64,000 nucleotides of DNA from Streptomyces hawaiiensis (GTDB lineage: Bacteria; Actinomycetota; Actinomycetes; Streptomycetales; Streptomycetaceae), in contig NZ_CP021978.1 in assembly GCF_004803895.1 (NCBI RefSeq), positions 3,038,001-3,102,000 on the forward strand, read 5' to 3'. The first letter of the stretch is position 1, and each line of letters opens with the position of its first letter. The notes beneath the pieces were generated by a model. The model made no database searches. It had not been told where the DNA came from and was given only the letters and a program-made list of their open reading frames with translations. The position numbers and the translations under genes were made by a program. Below, piece after piece: positions 25,422 to 33,748 of this stretch.

Positions 25422-28001
25422 GTGCCCGGTGAGAATCTGTCCCGCGACGAGGCCCGCGAGCGGGCCGCCCTGCTGAGCGTCGACGGGTACGAGGTGTCCC
25501 TCGACCTGCGGTCCGCGGTCGGCGAGGACCGAGGGGACGGGCCCCGCACCTTCCGCTCCGTCACGACGGTCCGCTTCCGCTGCAACGAGCCCGGGGCGAG
25601 CACCTTCGCGGATCTGATCGCGCCGAGTGTGACGGCCGTCTCACTCAACGGCCGTGATCTGGACCCCGGCGAGGTCTTCGACGGCTCCCGGATCACGCTG
25701 GAGGACCTGGCCGCCGACAACGAGCTCGTCGTGGACGCCCGGTGCGCCTACTCCCGCACCGGCGAGGGCCTGCACCGCTTCGTCGACCCTGAGGACGGCG
25801 AGGTGTACCTGTACACGCAGTACGAGCCGGCCGACGCGCGGCGGGTCTTCGCCAACTTCGAGCAGCCCGACCTGAAGGCTCCCTACCGGTTCGAGGTGCG
25901 GGCCCCCGAGGGCTGGACGGTGTGGAGCAACGGGGCCGGTGAGCAGGCCGACGGGGTGTGGCGGTTCGCCGAGACCAAGCCGATCTCGACGTACATCACC
26001 TGTGTGGTGGCGGGCCCGTACCACTACGTGACGGACTCCTACTCCCGTACGTTCGCCGACGGCACGACCCTGGAGATCCCCCTCGGCGCCCTGTGCCGCA
26101 AGGGCCTGGCGCCCTACTTCGACGCCGACGACGTGTTCCTCGTCACCAAGCAGGGCCTGGACTTCTTCCACGACCACTTCGACTACCCCTACCCGTTCGG
26201 GAAGTACGACCAGGCGTTCGTGCCCGAGTACAACCTGGGCGCGATGGAGAACCCGGGCCTGGTGACGTTCCGGGAGGAGTTCATCTTCCGCGGGAAGGTG
26301 ACGCAGGCGTCCTACGAGGGCCGGGCCAACGTCATCCTGCACGAAATGGCGCACATGTGGTTCGGCGACCTGGTCACCATGGAGTGGTGGGACGACCTGT
26401 GGCTGAAGGAGTCCTTCGCGGACTTCATGGGCGCGTTCGCGCTCGTCGGCGCCACCCGCTTCGCCAACGGCTGGATCACCTTCGCCAACCGCCGCAAGGC
26501 CTGGGCCTACCGCGCCGACCAGCTGCCCTCCACGCACCCGATCACGGCGGACATCCGCGACCTGCAGGACGCCAAGCTGAACTTCGACGGCATCACGTAC
26601 GCCAAGGGCGCGTCGGTGCTGAAGCAGCTCGTGGCGTACGTCGGCGAGGAGGCGTTCCTGGAGGGCGCCCGGCGCTACTTCAAGCGGCACGCGTACGGCA
26701 ACACGCGCCTCGGTGACCTGCTGTCGGTGCTGGAGGAGACCGGCGGCCGGGACATGAGCGCCTGGTCGCGGTCCTGGCTCCAGACGGCCGGGGTGAACTC
26801 GCTGACACCGCAGGTGCTGCTGGGCGCGGACGGCCGCGTCGAGGAGCTGGCGGTGGTGCAGGAGGCGGCCGAGTCGCATCCCGAACTGCGGCCGCACCGG
26901 GTGGCGGTGGGCCTGTACCGGGTGACGGACGGCGGGGCGCTGGAGCGGTACGCGCGCGTGGAGACCGACGTAGACGGCGCGCGGACCGTCGTGGCGGAAC
27001 TGGCCGGTGCCGACGCCCCCGACCTGGTCCTGGTCAACGACGACGACCTGACCTACTGCAAGATCCGCTTCGACGAGACCTCGCTGGCGGCCCTGCGCGA
27101 GCGCCTGGGTGCGGTCACCGACCCGCTGGCGCGCGCCCTGTGCTGGTCGGCATTGTGGAACATGACGCGGGACGCGCTGCTCCCGGCGCGGGACTTCGTG
27201 GACCTGGTGCTGCGGTTCGGCGGGCGTGAGTCCGAGATCGGCGTCGTGCAGATGCTGCACGCGTGGGCCGAGTCGGCGGTCACGCACTACACGGCGCCCG
27301 CCCGGCGCGAGGCGGCCGCCCGGCTGCTCGCCGAGGGCGCGCGGCGCGAGCTGTACGCGGCGGGGCCGGGCAGCGAGCACCAGCTCGCCTGGGCGCGGTT
27401 CTTCGCCCGGACGGCCACCGCCGAGGCCGACTTCGAGCTGCTGCGGGACCTGCTCGCGGGCGCGGCGACGGTCGAGGGCCTCGACCTGGACCAGGAGCTG
27501 CGCTGGGTGTTCCTGGAGCCGCTGGCCGCGCACGGGGCCGTGGACGACAGGGCGCTGGCCGAGGAGCTGACCCGGGACGACACGGCCTCCGGCAAGCGCC
27601 ACCAGGTGCGCTGTCTGGCCGCCCGCCCGTCGGAGGCGGTCAAGGCGCAGGCGTGGGCGCAGGTCGTGGAGTCGGACGCGCTGTCCAACGCCATGGTCGA
27701 GGCGACCATCGCGGGCTTCTCCCAGGGCTCGCAGCGGGAGCTGATCGCGCCGTACGCCGAGAAGTACTTCGCGGCGATCGAGCGGGTGTGGGCCGAGCGG
27801 TCCATTCAGATCGGCATGCACGTGGTGCAGGGCCTGTTCCCCATCTTCCAGCAGTCGCAGGAGACGCTGGACGCCACGGACGCCTGGCTGGACGCCCACA
27901 AGGAGGCGGCCCCGGCGCTGCGCCGGCTGGTACTGGAATCCCGCGACGATCTGGCACGGGCGTTGCGTGGACAGGCGTGCGACGAGGCCTCCGACCAGTA
28001 A
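25422..28001 (+). CDS. pepN: aminopeptidase N (M1), copy 1
   Basis: 859-aa cytosolic zinc aminopeptidase that removes N-terminal residues from peptides. Motifs: GAMENPGLVTF exopeptidase motif, zinc site HEMAHMWFGDLVTMEWWD with the third ligand Glu in LWLKES, and an ERAP1-like C-terminal domain. GTG at 25422 is preferred to GTG 25413: GAGGAG ends right against 25413 but is 9 nt from 25422, and the paralogue at 51320 begins at the equivalent residue. Both copies then have 859 aa. Confidence 0.95.
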   Translation: MPGENLSRDEARERAALLSVDGYEVSLDLRSAVGEDRGDGPRTFRSVTTVRFRCNEPGASTFADLIAPSVTAVSLNGRDLDPGEVFDGSRITLEDLAADNELVVDARCAYSRTGEGLHRFVDPEDGEVYLYTQYEPADARRVFANFEQPDLKAPYRFEVRAPEGWTVWSNGAGEQADGVWRFAETKPISTYITCVVAGPYHYVTDSYSRTFADGTTLEIPLGALCRKGLAPYFDADDVFLVTKQGLDFFHDHFDYPYPFGKYDQAFVPEYNLGAMENPGLVTFREEFIFRGKVTQASYEGRANVILHEMAHMWFGDLVTMEWWDDLWLKESFADFMGAFALVGATRFANGWITFANRRKAWAYRADQLPSTHPITADIRDLQDAKLNFDGITYAKGASVLKQLVAYVGEEAFLEGARRYFKRHAYGNTRLGDLLSVLEETGGRDMSAWSRSWLQTAGVNSLTPQVLLGADGRVEELAVVQEAAESHPELRPHRVAVGLYRVTDGGALERYARVETDVDGARTVVAELAGADAPDLVLVNDDDLTYCKIRFDETSLAALRERLGAVTDPLARALCWSALWNMTRDALLPARDFVDLVLRFGGRESEIGVVQMLHAWAESAVTHYTAPARREAAARLLAEGARRELYAAGPGSEHQLAWARFFARTATAEADFELLRDLLAGAATVEGLDLDQELRWVFLEPLAAHGAVDDRALAEELTRDDTASGKRHQVRCLAARPSEAVKAQAWAQVVESDALSNAMVEATIAGFSQGSQRELIAPYAEKYFAAIERVWAERSIQIGMHVVQGLFPIFQQSQETLDATDAWLDAHKEAAPALRRLVLESRDDLARALRGQACDEASDQ

Positions 28002-28062
28002 CTTTGGCCTGAGATCTGGGCGTTCCGCCTTCGTTACGAGACGAATGCCCCGTGAGCCGTAA

Positions 28063-28096
28063 CCCCTGGCCCGCACCCGAACGGACCAGGGGCTTT
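28063..28096 (+). terminator. probable terminator after pepN copy 1
   Basis: CCCCTGG pairs with CCAGGGG across a 16-nt loop, followed by CTTT, 62 bp beyond the stop codon. Confidence 0.6.
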
Positions 28097-28197
28097 CGGC
28101 ATCCGAACATCCGTCCTTTAGTGACGGGTTGTCCGTATTTGTCGACGGACCTGTAACAGCGGTTCAAGGAGGGTCGAAGCGCGGGAAATTGCGGGTC

Positions 28198-29238
28198 ATG
28201 ACCCACAACACCCCGCTCTCCCCCCGCCCGCTGCACGACCTGTCCGGCGGTGGCCGCCCCCGCGTGATGACGACGTCCCAGCTCCGCTCGCACGGTGTCT
28301 CCACGGCCGAGACGAACGAGCAGTGCCGCGCGGGTGGCCCCTGGCAGCAGCTCCTCCCGGGTGTCGTCCTGCTCCACCCGGGCCCCCCGACCAGCGAGGA
28401 GCGGCTGCACGCGGTGCTGATGTACGCGGCGCGGGAGCGCGGCACCGGGGTGCCCGCCCAGCCCGGCGCGGTCCGGCCGCACGCACCCGCCTACCCCGAG
28501 GTGATGATCACGGGCCTGGCCGCGCTGACGCTGCACGGCTTCTCCTCCACACCCCCGCTGCCGTCCCTGGACGCGATCGACGTCCTGGTCCCGCGGCTGC
28601 GGCGGCTGCGCTCCACGGGCTGCGCACGCATCGTCCGCACGCCCGCCATGCCCGACCCCGAGCAGGTCACCGGGGTGCCTGTGGCGCCGGTCGCCCGCGC
28701 GCTGGCCGACGCGGTGGCCGGACTCGCGGACGCCGGCATCGTCCGCCGCCTGCTCACGGAGGCGGTCCGCGGCGGCCACTGCGACCCGGCGGCGGTGGTC
28801 CGCGAACTGAACCAGGCACGGCTGCTGAGCCGCCCGCACGTCGTGGACGCGGTGGATTCCCTGCTCGCCGAGGGCCGGGCGCGAGCGGAGGACCGCCTGT
28901 ACCGGATGGTCCGCGAGTACGGCCTGCCCGACCCGGTCTGGAACGTCGACCTGCGCCTGCCCGGCGGCCCCTACCTCGGCGGCCTCGACGCGTACTGGCC
29001 CGACCAGGCGGTGGCGGTGGAACTCGACACCCGGGCTCCCCGGCAGGACGACGACGCCCTGTGGTCCGAGTACGCCCGCAAGCGCGAGCACCTGGAGCGG
29101 CTCGGCATCACGGTCGTCCACATCACGCCGAGGAAGCTCCGCGACTCCCCGGAGCAGCAGGCGACGGTGATCCGCACGGCCCTGATGGCCTCGGCCGACC
29201 GCGAACCGGCCGCGTATGTCGTGGTGCTGCCCCGGTAG
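28198..29238 (+). CDS. DUF559/AbiEi-like protein
   Basis: 346-aa cytosolic protein. The N-terminal part resembles the winged-helix region of AbiEi-like proteins (MTTSQLRSHGVS, then GPWQQLLPGVVLL). The C-terminal part resembles the DUF559/Vsr endonuclease fold (GGLDAYWPDQAVAVELD, then HLERLGITVVHITP). Such proteins are common in actinobacteria and are usually called hypothetical. ATG at 28198 is used although its Shine-Dalgarno is weak; AAGGAGGG at about 28166 suits TTG 28189 or an upstream start no better. Function unknown. Confidence 0.7.
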   Translation: MTHNTPLSPRPLHDLSGGGRPRVMTTSQLRSHGVSTAETNEQCRAGGPWQQLLPGVVLLHPGPPTSEERLHAVLMYAARERGTGVPAQPGAVRPHAPAYPEVMITGLAALTLHGFSSTPPLPSLDAIDVLVPRLRRLRSTGCARIVRTPAMPDPEQVTGVPVAPVARALADAVAGLADAGIVRRLLTEAVRGGHCDPAAVVRELNQARLLSRPHVVDAVDSLLAEGRARAEDRLYRMVREYGLPDPVWNVDLRLPGGPYLGGLDAYWPDQAVAVELDTRAPRQDDDALWSEYARKREHLERLGITVVHITPRKLRDSPEQQATVIRTALMASADREPAAYVVVLPR

Positions 29239-29270
29239 TGACGGACCGGACGCAGGGCCAGGAGGGGAGA

Positions 29271-29304
29271 GGAGAGGTCGCCGGGACGCACCGGCGGCCT
29301 CTCC
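29271..29304 (+). terminator. hairpin terminator
   Basis: 14-bp stem with one mismatch and a 6-nt loop, 33 bp after the stop of the preceding gene. No long T-run follows. Confidence 0.75.
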
Positions 29305-29506
29305 TCGTGTGCGGGCGGGTGTCACTGACTGCCACGCGTTGCGGCCGATCTTGATCCGTCACGACGACAGCTCCGAACAACGGACAGAGGGAATGCACCG
29401 CCTCGTCCGGCTACGGCAGGCAGGTGAATCTGTCAGACGGACGGCTTTGGAGCGGATGCGCTCTGCGGGGAAAAGGGCCAGTGTCGAGCTGAGCCGAGGA
29501 GGCGCG

Positions 29507-30118
29507 ATGGACCGAGGAACCGGAGCTCGGAGGGAGGGTGACACGCAAGGGCGGCGAGGAGAGTCCCCGGACGACCCCAGGCTGGACCAACTGCTCGTCC
29601 GCGCCGCCGACGGCGACGAACAGGCGTTCGCCGGACTGTACGACGCCCTGGCGCACACGGTGATGGGACTGGCCTGCCGCGTGGTGAGGGACGAGGCCCA
29701 AGCGGAGGAGGTGACCCAGGACGTGATGGTGGAGGTGTGGCGGACCGCCGACCGGTTCCGTCCGGCGCGCGGAGCCGCCCGGAACTGGGTGCTCACCCTC
29801 GCGCACCGCCGCGCGGTGGACCGGGTACGGTCCGTGGCCGCGGGCCGCGCCCGCGAACTGCGCGCCGCGGTCCGGGAGCAGGAACGGGCCTTCGACATCG
29901 TCGCCGAAGAGGTCGAGGTGCGGGAGGAGCAGCGCGTGGTCTTCCGCTGCCTGGCCCAGCTGGCCCGCGAGCTGAGGCTGCCCCTGGTGCTCGCCTACTA
30001 CGAGGGGCTGACGTACGCGGAGGTCGCCGAGGCGCTTTCGACGCCGGCGGGAACCATCAAGTCGCGGATGCGTCAGGGGCTGCAGCGCCTGCACGACTGT
30101 ATGGAGGCCGGCTCGTGA
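29507..30118 (+). CDS. ECF sigma factor (SigK/SigL-like)
   Basis: 203-aa extracytoplasmic-function sigma factor. Region 2 spans AGLYDALAHTVMGLACRVVRDEAQAEEVTQDV (in pieces) and WVLTLAHRRAVDRVR; region 4 has LAYYEGLTYAEVAEAL and GTIKSRMRQGLQRL. ATG 29507 is chosen because GAGGAGG lies 4-10 nt upstream; earlier in-frame ATGs at 29394 and 29457 have no good site and add no conserved sequence. It is followed by an overlapping RskA-type anti-sigma gene, which should hold it inactive. Confidence 0.9.
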   Translation: MDRGTGARREGDTQGRRGESPDDPRLDQLLVRAADGDEQAFAGLYDALAHTVMGLACRVVRDEAQAEEVTQDVMVEVWRTADRFRPARGAARNWVLTLAHRRAVDRVRSVAAGRARELRAAVREQERAFDIVAEEVEVREEQRVVFRCLAQLARELRLPLVLAYYEGLTYAEVAEALSTPAGTIKSRMRQGLQRLHDCMEAGS

Positions 30119-30855
30119 ACCTCACCGACGACCCTCACCTCGATGCCGGCGCGTATGTGCTGCACGCGCTGCCGGCCGATGAGGCGGCCGCCTTCGACAG
30201 GCACCTGGCCGGTTGCGCCCCCTGCCGCCTGGAGGTCGAACGGCTGTCCGGCGCAGCCGTTCGACTGGGGGCGGTCGCAGCGAGGGCACCCTCCGCGGAC
30301 CTGCGCCGCCGGGTGCTCGACCAGATCGTCACCGTACGTCAGGACCGGTCCGTCGCCATCGCGTCTCGGAGCCGGCCCCGGCAACGGAGTCTCCGGCTGG
30401 CGCTGGCCGCGTCCGTGGCGGCAGCCGCGGCTCTCGGAGGTGTCGCCTGGTGGCAGAGCTCCGAGGCCGACACCGCGCGTGAGCAGTCCGCCCAGGCCCG
30501 TGCAGGGTACCGGGAACTCGCCGACGTCCTGGCCGCCTCCGACGCCACGATCAGCACCGAGGAGCTCGCGCGCGGCGGGACCGCGAGCGTGGTCGCCTCC
30601 CGAGCGCGGGGGCGGGCCGCGTTCGTCGCCGCGGGGCTGCCGCCGCTCACCGGCGACCGGGTCTACCAGCTCTGGTACGCCGAATCGGGGCAGTACCGGC
30701 CGGCCGGACTGCTGTCCGCCACGGGCGGACGTCAGGCCCATGTCCTGGACGGGCGCCTCGACGGGGCCACAGCCGTCTGTCTCACGGTGGAACCGGCCGG
30801 CGGTTCGCGCCGGCCCACCACCGACCCCGTCGGCGTCGTCTCCGTCCCGGCCTGA
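30115..30855 (+). CDS. anti-sigma factor, RskA-type with zinc anti-sigma motif
   Basis: 246-aa membrane anti-sigma factor. The cytosolic domain has HxxxCxxC (His30, Cys34, Cys37), the zinc-binding anti-sigma signature, so redox or zinc sensing is possible. One membrane helix lies at about 93-113. The outer part has the RskA C-terminal domain (VYQLWYAESGQYRPAGLL). GTG 30115 overlaps the sigma gene stop, so the two are made together. Signal unknown; family members are released by regulated proteolysis. Confidence 0.9.
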   Translation: MNLTDDPHLDAGAYVLHALPADEAAAFDRHLAGCAPCRLEVERLSGAAVRLGAVAARAPSADLRRRVLDQIVTVRQDRSVAIASRSRPRQRSLRLALAASVAAAAALGGVAWWQSSEADTAREQSAQARAGYRELADVLAASDATISTEELARGGTASVVASRARGRAAFVAAGLPPLTGDRVYQLWYAESGQYRPAGLLSATGGRQAHVLDGRLDGATAVCLTVEPAGGSRRPTTDPVGVVSVPA

Positions 30856-30888
30856 CGACACCGGCACGCACAGCGCATCGCCGTCCAC

Positions 30889-30922
30889 CGAGCCGTCGTA
30901 CGGCCTGCCGTATCACGGCTCG
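30889..30922. terminator. hairpin between convergent genes
   Basis: 15-bp stem with two mismatches and a 4-nt loop; it overlaps the last bases of the PPTase gene. It may terminate both the sigma/anti-sigma operon and the Dap operon. Confidence 0.6.
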
Positions 30923-31632
30923 GCCACCGCGACGGCAGCCGCACACCCCGTCTCCACCGCCACGTCGGCGACCGCCCAGCCCGGCATCCGGCAGGGGCCG
31001 CGCGCGGAGACACCGACGTGGTCGAGGCGGAGGTCACGTCCGAGACCGATGCCCAGCCCTTTCAGATACGCCTCCTTGCGCGTCCACACGCGGGCGAAGG
31101 CGGCGGGACGCCGGTCCGGCGGACGCGCGGCGAGCCCGGCGGCCTCCCGGGGATGCAGCGTCGCCGTGAGGGCGGAGACGACGTCATCGGCGGGCAGCCG
31201 CTCGATGTCCGCGCCGACCGCCGTGTCCGCGAAGGCGAGAAGACAGAAACCGGCGGTACGGGAGAGGGAGAAGCACAGGGGAACGCCGGGCACGTCGGGA
31301 CGGCCGTGCGGGGCCCGGCACACGGGGCAGGGCCGCCGAACCAGCCTCACGTCCGACGGCTCGACGCCGAGGTAGGCACCCAGGAGCATGCGCAGGCACA
31401 CATGGGCGACCCGGTAGCCGTCCCGGTCCGCCACCCGGTGCAGGGCCGCGGCCCGGGCCCTTTCGCCGCTGTCCAGCAGCGCGCCGGCGAGCGGGGCCAC
31501 GGCGTCGCGCAGGTCCTCCACACGTACCAGCCACAGTCGGGGCCGGCCGGGGCGAGGCGGCTGCGGGAGCCGGACCCAGGCGGGTGTGAGCCGCTCAGGA
31601 CGCAGGACCGGTCTCGCGGGGAGGAGGCACAC
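30913..31632 (-). CDS. 4'-phosphopantetheinyl transferase (Sfp type)
   Basis: 239-aa enzyme that attaches the CoA-derived phosphopantetheine arm to carrier-domain serines. Sfp-family motifs are visible: GADIE (Mg-binding Asp and Glu) and WTRKEAYLKGLG. A CPVCRAPHG Cys pair precedes the FSLSRT substrate segment. It is the last gene of the Dap/NRPS operon, 20 bp after the SbnA-like gene, and presumably primes the two carrier domains encoded upstream. The GTG start at 31632 has a weak Shine-Dalgarno. Confidence 0.9.
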   Translation of the reverse strand: MCLLPARPVLRPERLTPAWVRLPQPPRPGRPRLWLVRVEDLRDAVAPLAGALLDSGERARAAALHRVADRDGYRVAHVCLRMLLGAYLGVEPSDVRLVRRPCPVCRAPHGRPDVPGVPLCFSLSRTAGFCLLAFADTAVGADIERLPADDVVSALTATLHPREAAGLAARPPDRRPAAFARVWTRKEAYLKGLGIGLGRDLRLDHVGVSARGPCRMPGWAVADVAVETGCAAAVAVAEP

Positions 31633-31652
31633 GGCAGCGCCACCGCCTTTGG

Positions 31653-32636
31653 TCAGTCGGAGGACGCTCGCACAGCGCGTGGGTCCGCGATGGAGTCACC
31701 GCCGTACAGGGCCTCCACCCAGTTGCTCTGGTAGATCGTGTCGAGATAGCGCTCACCGAGGTCCGGGGCGATCGCGACGGGCGTGAGGCCCGGCGTCCCG
31801 TGCCGGGCGAGCCAGTTCGTCGCCCCGCTGACGACCGTGCCGGTCGACCCCCCGAACAGGAAGCCCCGCCTCGCCAGGATCCGGCAGGTACGGATGGCAT
31901 CGGCCTCCTCGACACGGACCGCCTCGTCGACGTAGCTCTCGTCGAGCAGGGGAGGCCGGACGCTCATGCCCAGGCCGGGGATCATCCGCCGTCCGGGCGG
32001 GTCGCCGAAGATGGCGGAGCCGACGCTGTCCACCGCGACGATCCGCACCGGCCGGTGCCAGGAGCGGAACCAGCGGGCGCAGCCCATCAGGGTGCCGGTC
32101 GTGCCGACCCCGATGAACAGGACGTCCAGGAACGGGAACCATCGGGCGATGGCCGGTGCCGTCCTGAAGTAGTGCGCCCTCCAGTTGTCGGGGTTGGTGT
32201 ACTGACTCAGCCACACATAGCGGTCGTCCGCGGCGCACAGACCTCGCAGGTACGCGAGCCGCGCGCCCAGCAGACCGCCCGTGGCGTGCTCGTCGGAGAC
32301 GACGTGGACCTGGCTGCCCAGCGCCTCCATCATCAGCCGGGTGGCCAGGTTGCACCGGGAGTCCGTCACGCAGACGAAGCGGTAGCCCTTGCTCGCCGCG
32401 ATCATGCTCAGCGCCACGCCCAGATTGCCGGAGGAGGACTCCACCAGGACCGAGTCCCGCCTGAGGGTCCCGCTCCGCTCGGCGGACTCCACCATCTCGG
32501 TCGCGGCCTTCAGCTTGATCGAACCGGCGAAGTTGAAGCCCTCGCACTTGAGGAAGAGCCGGTGTCCCGTCATCGGCTCGAGGTCGACGTACAGGTCCTC
32601 CTCGTTGAAGGCGTGGGGGACGGATATGACTGGCAC
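31653..32636 (-). CDS. sbnA: 2,3-diaminopropionate biosynthesis protein SbnA-like
   Basis: 327-aa PLP enzyme of the cysteine-synthase fold. In the SbnA reaction O-phosphoserine and glutamate are joined to the ACEGA intermediate. The PLP lysine lies in FAGSIKLKAA; the pocket loops are ESSSGNLGVA and GVGTTGTLMG. GTG 32636 with GAGGAGAAC upstream is used; the longer frame is a shadow. With the SbnB-like protein upstream it should make L-2,3-diaminopropionate, the likely monomer of this cluster. No citrate-condensing siderophore synthetase is nearby. Confidence 0.9.
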   Translation of the reverse strand: MPVISVPHAFNEEDLYVDLEPMTGHRLFLKCEGFNFAGSIKLKAATEMVESAERSGTLRRDSVLVESSSGNLGVALSMIAASKGYRFVCVTDSRCNLATRLMMEALGSQVHVVSDEHATGGLLGARLAYLRGLCAADDRYVWLSQYTNPDNWRAHYFRTAPAIARWFPFLDVLFIGVGTTGTLMGCARWFRSWHRPVRIVAVDSVGSAIFGDPPGRRMIPGLGMSVRPPLLDESYVDEAVRVEEADAIRTCRILARRGFLFGGSTGTVVSGATNWLARHGTPGLTPVAIAPDLGERYLDTIYQSNWVEALYGGDSIADPRAVRASSD

Positions 32637-32680
32637 GATGTTCTCCTCGTCCAGGGCCGGACGGCGGACGGATGCCGTCC

Positions 32681-33748
32681 TCAGCCGTGCCGGCTCAGCT
32701 CGTGAAAGAAGTGGTCGATGACCTGCAGCTCGCCGGAGCGGGCCACTTCGTCGTAGACGTAGGAGCCGACCGCGAGGTCCAGCACGCCCAGGCCGAACGG
32801 TGAGAAGACCGCCGGGCGGTCGGCCGGGACCGTCACGCGGCCGGCCATCACGTCGTCGAGCGTGCCGAGCAGGAAGTCGCGGTTGCCGGTGAGGCGTTCG
32901 GTGAGGTGCGGTGAGGTGGCGGCCCTGAGGCAGTGGTCGATGTCGTCGACGACGTTGGTGGCGCTGAGCAGCACCTGCGGCGCGAGGTCGCGCAGCGACA
33001 CATGCAGCACCAGCGGGTTGTGCCGGAACCACGACGGCTCGGTGATGTGCGGCCGGTCGGCGACGGTGGCGAAGACGATCAGGTCACTGAGACGGATCAG
33101 CTCCTCGGCGCTGCGGTGCACGGTGACGCGTCCGACGGCCCCGGACTGCTCCAGGTAGGTGCGGAAGCCTGAAGCACTGTCGGGGGACAGGTCATGCACA
33201 CCGATGGCGTCGAAGGACCAGCCGGTGCCCTCCAGGTACGTGTGGATGTAACGGGCGATCAGACCCGCCCCGACGAACCCCAGGCGGACGGGGCGCGGTC
33301 GTCCCCTGCTGAGCCGGTCGGCGGCCGACGCGGCGGACGCCGCGGTCCTGGCGGCGCTGATGATCGAACTCTCCACGCAGGCGAAGGGGTAGCCCGTGCC
33401 GGGGTCGTTGAGGATGAGCACGGCTGACGCCCGGGGGATGCCCGAGACGACGTTGGCGGGGAAGCTGGAGATCCATTTCAGTCCGTCCACCCGGCCCTCG
33501 CCGCCGAGCGAGGCGGGCAGGGCGATGATCCGTGACGTCGGCCGGTCGGGGAAACGCAGGAAGGAGGACGGCGGGTTGACCGTACGGCCGGCGCCGTGCA
33601 GGCGGTACGTCGCCTCGACGACCTCCACCACGGTCTTCTCCCGGCCCTGGAGCACCTCCTTGACCTGGCTTCCGGGGATGACGGCGAAGGACGGCACGAA
33701 GGGGGTGTCCGTCCGGGCGGTCTGCGGGACGGTGTGCAGGGTGGTCAT
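32681..33748 (-). CDS. sbnB: 2,3-diaminopropionate biosynthesis protein SbnB-like
   Basis: 355-aa ornithine-cyclodeaminase/mu-crystallin family dehydrogenase. SbnB enzymes oxidatively cleave the SbnA product to L-2,3-diaminopropionate and 2-oxoglutarate with NAD. The substrate-site segment VDGLKWISSFPANV and the Rossmann motif LGFVGAGLIARYI are present. It overlaps the upstream dioxygenase gene by ATGA, so the two are translationally coupled; the 2-oxoglutarate it releases is the cosubstrate of that dioxygenase. Confidence 0.92.
   Translation of the reverse strand: MTTLHTVPQTARTDTPFVPSFAVIPGSQVKEVLQGREKTVVEVVEATYRLHGAGRTVNPPSSFLRFPDRPTSRIIALPASLGGEGRVDGLKWISSFPANVVSGIPRASAVLILNDPGTGYPFACVESSIISAARTAASAASAADRLSRGRPRPVRLGFVGAGLIARYIHTYLEGTGWSFDAIGVHDLSPDSASGFRTYLEQSGAVGRVTVHRSAEELIRLSDLIVFATVADRPHITEPSWFRHNPLVLHVSLRDLAPQVLLSATNVVDDIDHCLRAATSPHLTERLTGNRDFLLGTLDDVMAGRVTVPADRPAVFSPFGLGVLDLAVGSYVYDEVARSGELQVIDHFFHELSRHG

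Noticed and set aside
25641..28076. 811-aa minus-strand frame over pepN copy 1
   Set aside because: Antisense shadow of a clear aminopeptidase gene with no domain-like segments.
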